From Actinostola sp. cb2023 (taxonomy: Eukaryota > Cnidaria > Anthozoa > Actiniaria > Actinostolidae), in the NCBI GenBank assembly GCA_033675265.1, contig JAUJYZ010000881.1:251001-315000 (forward strand): 64,000 nt of DNA, written 5' to 3'. Position numbers and translations under genes: made by a program. This document shows positions 32,127-45,800 of the stretch, in pieces (the first letter of the stretch is position 1; the number at the start of each line of letters is the position of its first letter). The notes under the pieces are model-generated. The model worked only from the letters and a program-made list of their open reading frames with translations. It had not been told where the DNA came from and made no database searches.

Positions 32127-33765
32127 GTTAATTTTCTCTTGATCGCTTTGTAGTATATCAAGGTAGATAATGGATCCTTTGCAGCTCAGTCAGATCTGAT
32201 ATAACACTTGAATAATGACTGAACTGAACGACTGAACTGATTTTTAGTTAATTTTCTCTTGATCGCTTTGTAGTATATCAAGGTAGATAATGGACCCTTT
32301 GCAGCCCACAGTCAGATCTGATATAACACTTGAATAATGACTGAACTGAACGACTGAACTGAACTGAACTGATTTTTAGTTAATTTTCTCTTGATCGCTT
32401 TGTAGTATATCAAGGTAGATAATGGATCCTTTGTAGCTCACAGTCAGATCTGATATAACACTTGAATAATGACTGAACTGAACGACTGAACTGAACTGAA
32501 CTGATTTTTAGTTAATTGCCTCTTGATCGCTTTGTAGTATATCAAGGTAGATAATGGACCCTTTGCAGCCCACAGTCAGATCTGATATAACACTTGAATA
32601 ATGACTGAACTGAACGACTGAACTGAACTGAACTGATTTTTAGTTAATTTTCTCTTGATCGCTTTGTAGTATATCAAGGTAGATAATGGACCCTTTGCAG
32701 CACACAGTCAGATCTGATATAACACTTGAATAATGACTGAACTGAACTGAACTGATTTTTAGTTAATTGCCTCTTGATCGCTTTGTAGTATATCAAGGTA
32801 GATAATGGACCCTTTGTAGCTCACAGTCAGATCTGATATAACACTTGAATAATGACTGAACTGAACTGATTTTTAGTTAATTTTCTCTTGATCGCTTTGT
32901 AGTATATCAAGGTAGATAATGGACCCTTTGTAGCTCACAGTCAGATCTGATATAACACTTGAATAATGACTGAACTGAACGACTGAACTGAACTGAACTG
33001 ATTTTTAGTTAATTTTCTCTTGATCGCTTTGTAGTATATCAAGGTAGATAATGGACCCTTTGCAGCCCACAGTCAGATCTGATATAACACTTGAATAATG
33101 ACTGAACTGAACGACTGAACTGAACTGAACTGAACTGATTTTTAGTTAATTTTCTCTTGATCGCTTTGTAGTATATCAAGGTAGATAATGGACCCTTTGC
33201 AGCCCACAGTCAGATCTGATATAACACTTGAATAATGACTGAACTGAACGACTGAACTGAACTGAACTGATTTTTAGTTAATTGCCTCTTGATCGCTTTG
33301 TAGTATATCAAGGTAGATAATGGACCCTTTGCAGCACACAGTCAGATCTGATATAACACTTGAATAATGACTGAACTGAACGACTGAACTGAACTGAACT
33401 GATTTTTAGTTAATTGCCTCTTGATCGCTTTGTAGTATATCAAGGTAGATAATGGACCCTTTGCAGCCCACAGTCAGATCTGATATAACACTTGAATAAT
33501 GACTGAACTGAACGACTGAACTGAACTGAACTGATTTTTAGTTAATTGCCTCTTGATCGCTTTGTAGTATATCAAGGTAGATAATGGACCCTTTGCAGCC
33601 CACAGTCAGATCTGATATAACACTTGAATAATGACTGAACTGAACGACTGAACTGATTTTTAGTTAATTTTCTCTTGATCGCTTTGTAGTATATCAAGGT
33701 AGATAATGGACCCTTTGCAGCTCACAGTCAGATCTGATATAACACTTGAATAATGACTGAACTGA
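32127..33765 (+). repeat. Satellite array 2, right part (about 13 units)
   Basis: Continues the unit cut at 31210. With the left part the array totals about 17 units. It ends at the conserved GAGCTCAGTTAAGATCTC border. Confidence 0.96.
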
Positions 33766-34518
33766 GCTCAGTTAAGATCTCATTGGAACTGCTCTGAGTC
33801 AACAAACATTGTTGATTTCTGTAATGGAATTACTGATCACATGGGTGTGGAACACTGTCACCTGGAGTTGCCTCCAGTCCTCCTCCTTCTCTCTTAACAT
33901 AGGGAGACCAAAAAGGTTTTCTGTGAGAAGGCCTCGTCATCCTCAGGCAATTTTATTCCACTTTTTCGGGCTTCCTGTGTTTTAAAAAGTAGGGGAGGAA
34001 TGGGATTTGCCTCCAGTCCTCCTCCTCCTCTCTCGCCATAGGGAGACCAACAATGTTTTATGTGAGAAGGTTGGCCAGACGAGATATTAATTTGTAATAA
34101 CGATTGCTCCAAGTGTTAATTAAAATTAAATTAAAATTAAAATTAGAAACATATTTCTCAATTTTGTTTTTGCGTGTATATTAAATTATTATACCAGAAC
34201 GTCCAGACACATGACTTAGAAAGAATAAAGGTGGACAGAGAGCGAGACATTTTTACTCCGATTACTCCACTGATTGAGTCTTTCGTGTCCACATATTTCT
34301 AAAAATCCAGTACCTTCAAATAACTAGTGTTTCGTGTATAATAAATTAATTTAAAAATCCCATAGTTAATTAATTAATACAATTTTAATCAATTTAATTA
34401 ATTAAATATGTTGAACATTATTGATGCCAGCATGTCCAGTCACTTGACGTTGTGGATGTTTTCTTTTGTTTTCTTTGAACCTCCAACTGTATTTTACACT
34501 CAATGGTTACAGAATATA
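33766..34518 (+). repeat. Conserved 3' flank of satellite, segment B
   Basis: Collinear with 21296-21739 and 41126-42155 (GCCTCCAGTCCTCCTCC, GGGCTTCCTGTG near 33969, TCTCAATTTTGTTTTTGCG). No gene. Confidence 0.8.
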
Positions 34519-34520
34519 TA

Positions 34521-34680
34521 CAGTTGAACCTCCGGTTGCGACCACTCTCGTAAGCGAACAGTTTTCCAAAATACATTCCAAGTGAAATCACTATAGTTGG
34601 AACCTCTCGTATCCGGCCGCATCTCGTAACCGACCACAAAGATTGACATTTTGGGTGGTCGCTTACGGGAGGTTCGACTG
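34521..34680. mobile_element. 160-bp pogo/Tigger-type MITE, segment B
   Basis: CAGTTGAACCTCC at the left and its inverse form ending GGTTCGACTG at the right, with TA on both sides. CAGT-starting ends and TA duplication are the Tc1/mariner-pogo signature. An orthologous copy lies at 42886-43044. Confidence 0.85.
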
Positions 34681-34973
34681 TATATATATGAGAGAAATTG
34701 AAATACAATGCTTCAATGCACTCATCTGATAAAGTCTATCTGTACCGGAAACGTTTCCATTTGCGTCCGCACATCCGGTTTCTAAAAATATATTAAGTGA
34801 AATCCATATCTCAAAATGAGTCTCCGTTTCTCTCATTTTAATATTTCCCTTTTATAAAATTTAGTCAACGCTTTTTCAATGTCTTAAATAACAACAATAA
34901 TGCATTTATTTATATAGCGCACATGTCTGGGATTCAAGGCGCTTTACAAAAACAAAAATAAATCTTAACAAAG

Positions 34974-35351
34974 CACAGGGAGCCCAAGCTCATTATCTGT
35001 GAAGGCCGTTGTTTAATTTGCATATTTATAGTAAATGTATGTGGCTTTAAAACATCCCTCCGTATTTCAAGATTTTTCGTAAATAATAAAACTTTTTTTT
35101 CACTAATGTGTTGTTCTTACTACTTTCGATGCTGTGACGGCGTTTCAGCGCCATTAGAGCGTTTATCACGAAAACGCTGAAACGCCATCACAGCATCGAA
35201 AGTAGTAAGAACAACACATTAGTGAAAAAAAAGTTTTATTATTTACGAAAAATCTTGAAATACGGAGGGATGTTTTAAAGCCACATACATTTACTGTAAA
35301 TATGCAAATTAAACAACGGTCTTCACAGATAATGAGCTTGGGCTCCCTGTG
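34974..35351. mobile_element. 378-bp near-perfect palindromic element
   Basis: Two arms of about 180 bp (CACAGGGAGCCCAAGCTC and its inverse) are separated by only ~15 bp. AACAAAG flanks at 34967-34973 and 35352-35358. Segment C has a single AACAAAG at 43333-43339, the empty site. Arms differ at very few positions, so the insertion is young. Confidence 0.93.
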
Positions 35352-35465
35352 AACAAAGTTGGTGAAAATATTCATTTCAAATTATGTCAATCGCCTTGAT
35401 TTAATTATTAATGAAATTTCATCCTGTTAATAACGGGTTTCGACATGGACCTCTATGGGCTGTAT

Positions 35466-36420
35466 CAAGAGAAAATGAGGGACAGAGAGTGAATCTGCCA
35501 GTCATGGCTTTGGGATATGTGAATCGTAGTTGGGCTATTTTTAGCATGCGGACGTAAAAGAAACCTTACTTCCGTTTCGGTTTGAGTGTCAACGTGGTCA
35601 TATGTTTTGACATCCTCGGAAACCCAGGGGTATATTCTGTCGCTCGTTACTTGCTCCCAGAGAAATTTCTCTGGGAACGAGTAACGAGCGACAGAATATA
35701 CTCCTGGGTTCCCGAGGATGATGTTTTGACTGTTTTGTCGATGAAACCAATTCAAAAATGAAGGAAACTGTTTTTTATTAAGCAGATACTTAGAAAAGGA
35801 AAGAGATATACTCGGATTAAAGTGACTCGCTGGGAGAAAATTGGAATTATTTCGATGAATTTGAGCCCGATACTGAAAGCGAAGACGACGGCTCTGATTG
35901 ACCTGATTTATGCCGGACATATTTCGAACGAGCAACAACCCTCCGAACTTCAACAGCCATTTCAAAGAAGCTCAGGCGGCAAACAGCGGAGGGCGAACGT
36001 TAAAAATAAACTGTATTTATTTCGAAAACGATGGGAATTTCTTCAAAACTCTGCAATTTATAGTACTTTACGAACGTCTGTTGTGTGCTACGAGAGATTA
36101 CATAAATAAACTGACAGATATCTGTCAAATAAATTGAATTAAATTACAACCGTCGTCTTTCAATTCGAATTTTCTCCCAGCGAGTCACTTTAATCTGAGT
36201 ATATCTCTTTCCTTTTCGAAGTATCTGCTTAATAAAAAACAGTTTCCTTCATTTTTGAATTGGTTTCATCGACAAAACAGTCAAAACATATGACCACGTT
36301 GACACTCAAACCGAAACGGAAGTAAGGTTTCTTTTACGTCCGCATGCTAAAAATAGCCCAACTACGATTCACATATCCCAGCTTGACCCCCAAGATGCAC
36401 TCTCTGTCCCTCATCTCTTG
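35466..36420. mobile_element. 955-bp foldback element, segment B
   Basis: Long inverse arms start CAAGAGA (left) and end CTCTTG (right), including TAGCATGCGGACGTAAAAG and its inverse. GCTGTAT flanks at 35459-35465 and 36421-36427. Segments A and C have the uninterrupted GGGCTGTATTAAAC. No transposase. Confidence 0.9.
35611..35720. mobile_element. 110-bp palindromic MITE nested in the foldback
   Basis: CATCCTCGG.AACCCAGG and its inverse flank a hairpin. ATGTTTTGA is repeated at 35602-35610 and 35721-35729, a 9-bp duplication as made by Mutator-like transposases. The other arm of the host element (near 36285) preserves the empty site. Confidence 0.9.
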
Positions 36421-36585
36421 GCTGTATTAAACATTGATGCCAATAAAGTTGCGCAATAGGAGGCGTTGAATAAAAGTTCACACTTTTCAGAATGTGTTTC
36501 ATTTGACAGTGCGGCGCAAGCAAATGAACTAATGTCGGCGAATTTCGGTACAAACTACACTGATTTTAGGCACTCGAAGCGAAAC

Positions 36586-37617
36586 ATGGCTCGATATAAT
36601 CTGAATATTACAGTTCTTAAAGCTCCCTTGTCTAACGTGTCGAACTCGACGAAAGTACACTTCTGTTTTTCGGACGCGTCGTTTTACCACGTTTTTGCGT
36701 ATGTGATCATCTTTGTTTTGTCGTTGTTTGGAAACTCCATGACCGTTGCTGTCATCATCAAAGAAAAACTCGTAAGGAAGAATGTACATCTCTTCTTTTT
36801 GAACATGGCCATCGCTGACTTGGTCGTCACGGTCGTCTACATGCCTAGAATGGTGGTGATGATGCTCTATGGAAACTCCTGGCTCGTTACTGGAACATTT
36901 GGACTTGTTCTCTGCCGTGTTGTACCTTTTCTGCACCATCTTGCTATCTTGGTGTCAGTCTTTACTATTCTGGGTGCCACAATTGATCGATTCTGTGCCA
37001 TGGTGTTTCCACTTCGTAACAAAATGACTCGAACTGTTACTAGAATCATCGTTGTTGGCACATGGCTTCTGTCAGCAACTCTGCGCTCTCCTTACCTCAT
37101 CACACCCATATTGAAAAACGAATTGTGTAGCACAAATTTTAAGGCTCTGTTTGGAGGCTACGTGCAGGTTTACACCAGGACTTTGCTGTGTATTTATTGC
37201 TCGTCTCTAGTGTAAACCGTTGTGCTCTACACCGTATTAATCATCAAACTAAAACGATCGAAGCCACCCGGCGCTTGCAGCAACGCTGCTCAAGCACGAA
37301 AAGAGAAAGCCTCGCGAAAGTTACTCCACATGTTACTCGTCATCACTGTGTGTTTTATTCTCTGCTGGTTTGTCTACTTCTTTGCCTTCGATATATTCAA
37401 GCGACCTCTCGATTGCTCGATTCGTTTCGTTCGTCTTTTTCTCGCTCATTGTAACAGTGCCATCAATCCATGCGTACTTGTGGTGTTCAACAATCGGTAC
37501 AGGAACGGTTATAAACACTGCTTCTCCAAAGTGTTTCCAAGCTGTAAAGTAAACTCGGAGCTTTATGCTGGCAGCGTTGGTAGCACTTTGAAACGTCGCA
37601 CTTTTTCAAGTATATGA
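36586..37617 (+). pseudogene. Class A GPCR with one nonsense codon
   Basis: Would encode 343 residues with the same layout as its neighbours: sequons NIT/NVS/NST, TM2 Asp, DRF, CWFVYFF, NSAINP. A TTA-to-TAA change at 37213-37215 stops it in TM5; segments A and C have TTA there. No other lesion is visible, so inactivation is very recent, polymorphic, or a sequence error. The start ATG 36586 matches the start forced in segment A. Its 5' flank is interrupted by two transposons, which could also affect expression. Confidence 0.9.
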
Positions 37618-39200
<1,583 letters not shown>

Positions 39201-39594
39201 AGATTTTTAGAAAATTATGATAAGATTGTAACCGAAATGTTTAGAAAAAAAAATAGATATTAACCGATAAAACGTATTACAGTTTTTTGGGAACAGATGT
39301 TACAGCATCAGTATAAAAACAAACAAGACGCTCAATGAGCGTACACTCGGGCTTATGACAAGGACAATGTCAGTTGCGTGAGGAGGGACCTGACAATGAC
39401 TGACAGTTGCGTGACGAGGGAGACTGTGTGTCGGTGAGCATAGATAAAAATCTCCGAATCGTACTTCCGTAGCACGTACTTGGAACGTCTAGTTGAGGTT
39501 CATATTCATGGTCAGACGGTTCTGATAACGTCTTTGGTTTCTTCGTTATCGCAGAGGAAAGTCGAACTTCGTATCTTTTAAACATCCAGTTGAT
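39201..39594. other. Spacer without gene
   Basis: Contains a second diverged copy of TTACAG.TTTTTTGGGAACAGATG (39270-39305), a word repeated near 45600 and 45760, and GACGCTCAATGAGCGT near 39328. No coding signal. Confidence 0.4.
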
Positions 39595-39842
<248 letters not shown>

Positions 39843-39879
39843 ATTAAGGATACGGTATATGAGTTCGCGGGTGACGTGT

Positions 39880-40318
39880 TTAAAGTGGAACTAACCTCTG
39901 TGAGATTGTTTTAAAAATCTATTCTATCAGGTGAAAAGTTGGTGGGTTCAGTATTTTGTGATTTGAACCTTGCGTTTATGAGTTGTAAAGGTTTGAAATT
40001 TCAATATGCAAATTTGATGTTTGACGTCTACTAAGGAATTTGCCATAACTTATTTAGACTTTTTCAAGAAGAACTTATTTTTTGAAATGCAAAAAAGTTT
40101 ATAAAATAATTTATAAAGACTGTGAAAATATTCTGTAAGTTTTCAAATGTCAATAATCAGCACAAGGGCGTTTTTGTATAATCAATGATTCCTTAGTAGA
40201 CGTCATCAAATATGTATATTGAGATTTCAAACCTCTATAACTCATAAACGCAAGGTTCAAATCACAAAATACTGAACCCACCAACTATTCAGCTAATATT
40301 GAATATATTTTTAAAACA
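39880..40318. mobile_element. TTAAAGTG-family foldback MITE
   Basis: Left arm TTAAAGTGGAACTAACCTC through GACGTCTACTAAGGAAT; right arm the inverse, truncated before its last ~20 bp. Related to 13521-13988 and 29880-30022. Confidence 0.8.
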
Positions 40319-40336
40319 TCCACCCCAACCACCACC

Positions 40337-40362
40337 CCCCCCCCCCCCCCCCCCCCCCCCCC
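40337..40362 (+). repeat. Poly(C) run joining MITE and satellite flank
   Basis: About 26 C residues sit exactly between the truncated MITE arm and the conserved satellite 5' flank, at the segment C border. Confidence 0.85.
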
Positions 40363-40545
40363 TGGCGGTGGTTGACGGAACTCTCTGCTCTCCTTTATCC
40401 TTGCTGTATTCCTGTTGCCATTGCGTTCCCAGTCGCTACCCATAGCTTATTCCCGTGCATGATGGGTATGCAGTGGGGATATATTACTATACATAATTCA
40501 TGATTGTCTAAGATCATCAAAGAACTCAACTTCGAATAACGATTG
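40362..40545 (+). repeat. Conserved 5' flank of satellite, segment C
   Basis: Matches 30513-30701 with small changes (GGCGGTGGTTGACGGAACTC, TATGCAGTGGGGATATAT). Confidence 0.85.
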
Positions 40546-41125
40546 CCTCTTGGTCGCTTTGTAGTATATCAAGGTAGATAATGGACCCTTTGCAGCCCAC
40601 AGTCAGATCTGATATAACACTTGAATAATGACTGAACTGAACTGAACTGATTTTCAGTTAATTTTCTCTTGATCGCTTTGTAGTGTATCAAGGTAGATAA
40701 TGGACCCTTTGCAGCCCACAGTCAGATCTGATATAACACTTGAATAATGACTGAACTGAACTGAACTGATTTTTAGTTAATGTTCTCTTGATCGCTTTGT
40801 AGTATATCAAGGTAGATAATCGACCCTTTGCAGCTCACAGTCAGATCTGATATAACACTTGAATAATGGCTGAACTGAACTGAACTGATTTTTAGTTAAT
40901 TTTCTCTTGATCGCTTTGTAGTATATCAAGGTAGATAATGGACCCTATGCAGCTCACAGTCAGATCTGATATAACACTTGAATAATGACTGAACTGAACT
41001 GAACTGAACTGAGCTGATTTTTAGTTAATTTTCTCTTGATCGCTTTGTAGTATATCAAGGTAGATAATGGACCCTTTGCAGCCCACAGTCAGATCTGATA
41101 TAACGCTTGAATTATGACTGAACTG
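40546..41125 (+). repeat. Satellite array 3 (5 units)
   Basis: Same unit as arrays 1 and 2, with more private substitutions per unit (ATCGACCC, ACCCTATGC, GTGTATC), ending at GAGCTCAGTTAAGATCTC. Confidence 0.96.
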
Positions 41126-42155
41126 AGCTCAGTTAAGATCTCATTGGAACTGCTCTGAGTCAACAAACATTGTTGATTTCTGTAATGGCATTACTGATCA
41201 CGTGTCATGTAAATACATCAAGTAAGAATACCACTGGGTGTGGAACACTGTCACCTGGAGTTGCCTCCAGTCCTCCTCCTTCTCTCTTAACATAGGGAGA
41301 CCAAAAAGGTTTTCTGTGAGAAGGCCTCGTCATCCTCAGGCAATTTTATTCCACTTTTTCGGGCTTCCTGTGTTTTAAAAAGTCGGGGAGGACTGGGATT
41401 TGCTTCCAGTCCTCCTCCTCCTCTCTCACCATAGGGAGACCAAAAAGATATTCTGTGGGAAGGCTGACTAGATTGAGATTGCTATAGATGGATCGGATCT
41501 TAATTTGTAATAACGATTGCTCCAAGTGTTAATTAAAATTAAATTAAAATTAAAATTAAAAACATATTTCTCAATTTTGTTTTTGCGTATACACTCGTTT
41601 GCAGAATCGTAGTAGTATACATTTATACAAATATCTAATGAGATACAAGATATCAAATGAGATGCAAAGTGTGAAACATCACTTATTTTCTTCTAATATA
41701 TCAGAATCATCAATTTTAGATTAGTATCGCATCCAGCAAGGACAGCACAATCATTTTCAGCACTATTTTGTACTTAAGCAGTTGTATTTTAGCATGTTTA
41801 ACATTTTACATCTCATTAGATATTTAGATATTTGTATAAATGTATACAACAACCTTTCTGCAATATTAAATTATTATAAAGAAGTTTTTGGACAATAGTG
41901 ACGTTAGTACGTCCAGACACTTGACAGGAGGAGAGAGAGGGAGACATTTTTTCTCCGATTACTCGACTGATTGAGTCTATCTGTTCCCTTTCGTGTCCAC
42001 ATATCTGGTTTCTAAAAATCTAGTTAATTAATAAATAAAATTTTAATCAATTTAATTAATTAAATATGTTGAACATTATTGACATTGACGTTGTGGATGT
42101 TTTATTTTGTTTTCTTTGAACCTCCAACTGTATTTTACACTCAATGGTTACAGAA
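41126..42155 (+). repeat. Conserved 3' flank of satellite, segment C
   Basis: Collinear with 33766-34518, plus a C-specific block at about 41590-41860 whose ends (ATTTATACAAATATCTAATGAGAT and its inverse) form a foldback. Confidence 0.75.
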
Positions 42156-42157
42156 TA

Positions 42158-42879
42158 CAGTCAACTCTCCGCTAACGGACACTCTCGTAAGCGGACAGCT
42201 CTACTTACGGACGCCTTTTCAAATCCCCGTTTTACCTCACAGTCAAACTCTGTATTTTACACATTCCCGTAAGCGGACACTCTCTCGTATGCGGACGCGG
42301 ACACTTTTGAAAATGGAAATTGGATTTTTCTTTTGTTTACGCTCTCTCGTAAGCGGACACACCATATAATAATTGTCTTTCGGGAATGAAATTTCTCTTT
42401 AATTTGCAATAGCTATAGTTATGCTATACAGTATTTTTTATTTTTTTTCGAGTTTTAACATTTGACATCAATAAAGCGTTTCGCTTTATATCTTCAGTTG
42501 CTATTTTTCTCTACCGAATATTAAAAACATATTTAACACCCGCTAATAGACCTCTTTAGCTTGTATGCAAATTGCCCATTTCAGATCATGTGATGTAAAC
42601 ACTGATATTCTCTGGAGAATTGTTCCTTTATATTTCTGAAATTTATTCGTTTATATTGAAAGGATTAATTCTCCAGAGAATATCAATGTTTACATCACAT
42701 GATCTGAAATGGGCAATTTGCATACAAGCTAAAGAGGTATATTAACTCTCCCGTAAGCGGACATCCACCCTATTTGTCTTTGGTGTCCGCTTACGGGAAT
42801 AGTTCTCGTAAGCGGACAGCTCTACTAACGGACACTTTTTTCAATTCCCGAGGGTGTCCGCTTACGAGAGAGTTGACTG
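42158..42879. mobile_element. 722-bp pogo-type element, segment C only
   Basis: CAGTCAACTCTCCGCTAACG and an inverse end reading GAGAGTTGACTG, flanked by TA. Segment B has the uninterrupted site (near 34512-34520). CTCGTAAGCGGACA recurs several times inside. No transposase. Carries a nested element at 42550-42738. Confidence 0.88.
42550..42738. mobile_element. Nested foldback MITE
   Basis: ACCTCTTTAGCTTGTATGC and inverse, arms of about 80 bp with an inner GATATTCTCTGGAGAATT pair. An isolated degraded arm lies near 16125-16180. Confidence 0.85.
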
Positions 42880-42885
42880 TATATA

Positions 42886-43044
42886 CAGTTGAACCTCCGG
42901 TTGCGACCACTCTGTAAGCGACCAGTTTTCCAAAATACATTCCAAGTGAAATCACTATAGTTGGAAACTCTCGTAACCGACCGCCTCTCGTAACCGACCA
43001 CAAAGCTTGACATTTTGGGTGGTCGCTTACGGGAGGTTCGACTG
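42886..43044. mobile_element. 159-bp pogo/Tigger-type MITE, segment C
   Basis: Orthologous (pre-duplication) copy of 34521-34680: same ends, same flanks, small differences. Confidence 0.85.
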
Positions 43045-43614
43045 TATATATATGAGAAGAAATGAAATACAATGCTTCAATGCACTCATCTGATAAAGTC
43101 TATCTGTACCGGAAACGTTTCCATTTGCGTCCGCACATCCGGTTTCTAAAAATATATTAAGTGAAATCCATATCTCAAAATGAGTCTCCGTTTCTCTCAT
43201 TTTAATATTTCCCTTTTATAAAATTTAGTCTCAACGCTTTTTCAATGTCTTAAATAACAACAATAATGCATTTATTTATATAACGCACATGTCTGGGATT
43301 CAAGGCGCTTTACAAAAACAAAAACAAATCTTAACAAAGTTGGTGAAAATATTCATTTCAAATTATGTCAATCGCTTTGATTTAATTATTAATGAAATTT
43401 CATCCTGTCTTCTTTGGTTAATAACCGGTTTCGACATGGACCTCTATGGGCTGTATTAAACATTGATGCCAATAAAGTTGCGCAATAGGAGGCGTTGAAT
43501 AAAAGTTCACACTTTTCAGAATGTGTTTCATTTGACAGTGCGGCGCAAGCAAATGAACTAATGTCGGCGAATTTCGGTACAAACTACACTGATTTTAGGC
43601 ACTCGAAGCGAAAT

Positions 43615-44646
43615 ATGGCTCAATATAATCTGAATATTACAGTTCTTCAAGCTCCATTGTCTAACGTGTCGAACTCGACTAAAGGCAACTTCTGTTTTTC
43701 GGACGCGTCGTTTTACCACGTTTTTGCGTATGTGATCATCTTTGTTTTGTCGTTGTTTGGAAACTCGATGACCGTTGCTGTCATCATCAAAGAAAAACTC
43801 GTAAGGAAGAATGCACATCTCTTCCTTCTGAACATGGCCATCGCTGACTTGATCGTAACGGTCGTCTACATGCCAAGAATGGTGGTGATGATGCTCTATG
43901 GAAACATCTGGCTCGTTACTGGAACATTTGGACTTGTTCTCTGCCGTGTTGTACCTTTTCTGCACCATCTTGCTATCTTGGTGTCAGTCTTTACTATTCT
44001 GGGTGCCACAATTGATCGATTCTGTGCCATGGTGTTTCCACTTCGTAACATAATGACTCGAACTGTTACCAGAATCATCGTTGTTGCCACATGGCTTCTG
44101 TCAGCAACTCTGCGCTCTCCTTACTTCATCACACCCATATTGAAAAGCGAATTTTGTAACACAAATTTTAAGGCTCTGTTTGGAGGCTACGTGCAGATTT
44201 ACACCAGGACTTTGCTGTGTATTTATTGCTCGTCTCTAGTGTTAACCGTTGTGCTCTACACCATATTAATCATCAAACTAAAACGATCGAAGCCACCCGG
44301 CGCTTGCAGCAACGCTGCTCAAGCACGAAAAGAGAAAGCCTCGCGAAAGTTACTCCACATGTTACTCGTCATCACTGTGTGTTTTATTCTCTGCTGGTTT
44401 GTCTACTTCTTTGCCTTCGATATATTCAAGCGACCTCTGGATTGCTCGATTCGTTTCGTTCGTCTTTTTCTCGCTCATTGTAACAGTGCCATCAATCCAT
44501 GCGTACTTGTGGTGTTCAACAGTCGGTACAGGAACGGTTATAAACACTGCTTCTCCAAGGTGTTTCCAAGCTGTAAAGTAAACTCGGAGCCTTATGCTGA
44601 CAGCGTTGGTAGCACTTTGAAACGTTGCACTTTTTCAAGTGTATGA
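43615..44646 (+). CDS. Class A (rhodopsin-like) GPCR, intact, 343 aa
   Basis: Single-exon receptor closely similar to the disrupted copy at 36.6 kb. N terminus MAQYNLNITVL with sequons NIT, NVS, NST; GNSMTVAV in TM1; NMAIADL in TM2; Cys and DRF in TM3; ECL2 Cys in SEFCNTN; CFILCWFVYFF in TM6 without proline; NSAINPCVLVVF in TM7; a basic Ser/Thr-containing tail. The frame stays open upstream to 43495, but there is no upstream ATG in that frame and segment A has a stop there, so ATG 43615 is chosen. Probably a plasma-membrane receptor; G-protein coupling and ligand are unknown. Confidence 0.94.
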   Translation: MAQYNLNITVLQAPLSNVSNSTKGNFCFSDASFYHVFAYVIIFVLSLFGNSMTVAVIIKEKLVRKNAHLFLLNMAIADLIVTVVYMPRMVVMMLYGNIWLVTGTFGLVLCRVVPFLHHLAILVSVFTILGATIDRFCAMVFPLRNIMTRTVTRIIVVATWLLSATLRSPYFITPILKSEFCNTNFKALFGGYVQIYTRTLLCIYCSSLVLTVVLYTILIIKLKRSKPPGACSNAAQARKEKASRKLLHMLLVITVCFILCWFVYFFAFDIFKRPLDCSIRFVRLFLAHCNSAINPCVLVVFNSRYRNGYKHCFSKVFPSCKVNSEPYADSVGSTLKRCTFSSV

Positions 44647-45560
44647 CGCGAAGAGGCAGCTGGGGAGATTCATAGGAAGAGAAAGTCAAAGACTGAGAAA
44701 GTCAAAGAACATGGAAACAGCGAATATGAAATGAATGACAAGAAAGGAAAGAGAGAGAAAATAAATAGGACAAAAAAGGGAAAAGAAACCCACGCCCAGA
44801 AATGGAAGAGGAGAAGAGAAAGGAAGATAGAAAAATTGGAAGAAAAATATGAAAAGAACCTTGATAAGAAAATTAAAGCTGCTTGGATGATTATAACAAG
44901 AACACTGAACAATGAACAGAAAATTTAAGAGGCGAAGAGAAATGGAAAGAATAGCAAAAAAGAAAAAGAAGAAAAAGGAATAATAATAAGAAGAAAAATA
45001 AGAACACAAGAACACGGAAAAGGGAAACGAAAAGAAAATCATAGAAAGAAAGAAAGAAAAAAGGAAGGAAGGAAAAAGAAATGTGAAAAAAGAAGAACAA
45101 GGATAAAAGTGAAAAATAATAGAAAGCCGAAAGAAAGGAAGTGGCAAAAGATAAAAAAAACTAAAGATAAATATACCTGCATGGATGATAGCATGTCGTC
45201 AGCATGGGGTTCACAGGTGTCACGATTCACCAACATTCATCGATCTCAGCTTATGTTTTTTTTATTCTTAGGCTTGCTTGCCATTATTCTTGATATGTGT
45301 TGATGAAAGTCTCCGTTGCTAAAGCAATCAAAAGGTTTCTGGCAAGCATCGGCAGGGGTTTAGTCAATTATGACTCTAATCGAATTGTTTAGGGAAAAAG
45401 AATATGTTAAACGACAAAACTTATTACAGTTTGTTTGAAGCAGATGTTACAGCTTTCGAGACAAAACAAATTATTATTCATTCCTCTAAGGTACATTTTA
45501 TGGCTTCAAATATTTGTAGATTTTTAGAAAATTATGATAAGATTGTAACCGAAATGTTTA
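44647..45560 (+). repeat. GPCR 3' flank, segment C
   Basis: Purine-rich like A and B but more diverged. Collinearity is visible to TGCATGGATGATAGCA and GGGGTTCACAGGTGTC near 45178-45220, then from about 45410 to the TTAAACGACAAAACTTATTAC block. Confidence 0.75.
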
Positions 45561-45800
45561 GAAAAACAAAAATATATTAGCCGATAAAACGTATTACAGT
45601 TTTTTGGGAACAGATGTTACAGCTTTCTCGACAAAACAAATTATCCATTCCTCTAAGGTACATTTTTAAGATTTTCAGATTTGTAGAAAATTATGATAAG
45701 ATTTTAACCGACCGAAATGTTTAGAAAAACAAAATATATTACTAACCGATAAAACGTATTAAAGTTTTTTTGGGAACAGATGTATCAAAACAAATTAACT
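45410..45800 (+). repeat. Diverged tandem repeat, about 165-190 bp unit
   Basis: CAGATGTTACAGCTTTC and TTAGAAAATTATGATAAGATT recur about three times, also singly at 26570 and 39130. Confidence 0.7.

Noticed and set aside
42455..42500. Hammerhead-like CTGAAGA and GAAACG on the minus strand
   Set aside because: The blocks are present, but the sequence between them cannot form stem II; the only pairing is a hairpin spanning GAAA.
43495..43614. 40-residue upstream extension of the segment C (and B) GPCR
   Set aside because: The frame opens with a TTG, not ATG; it has no signal-peptide character, and segment A has an in-frame stop in the same region.
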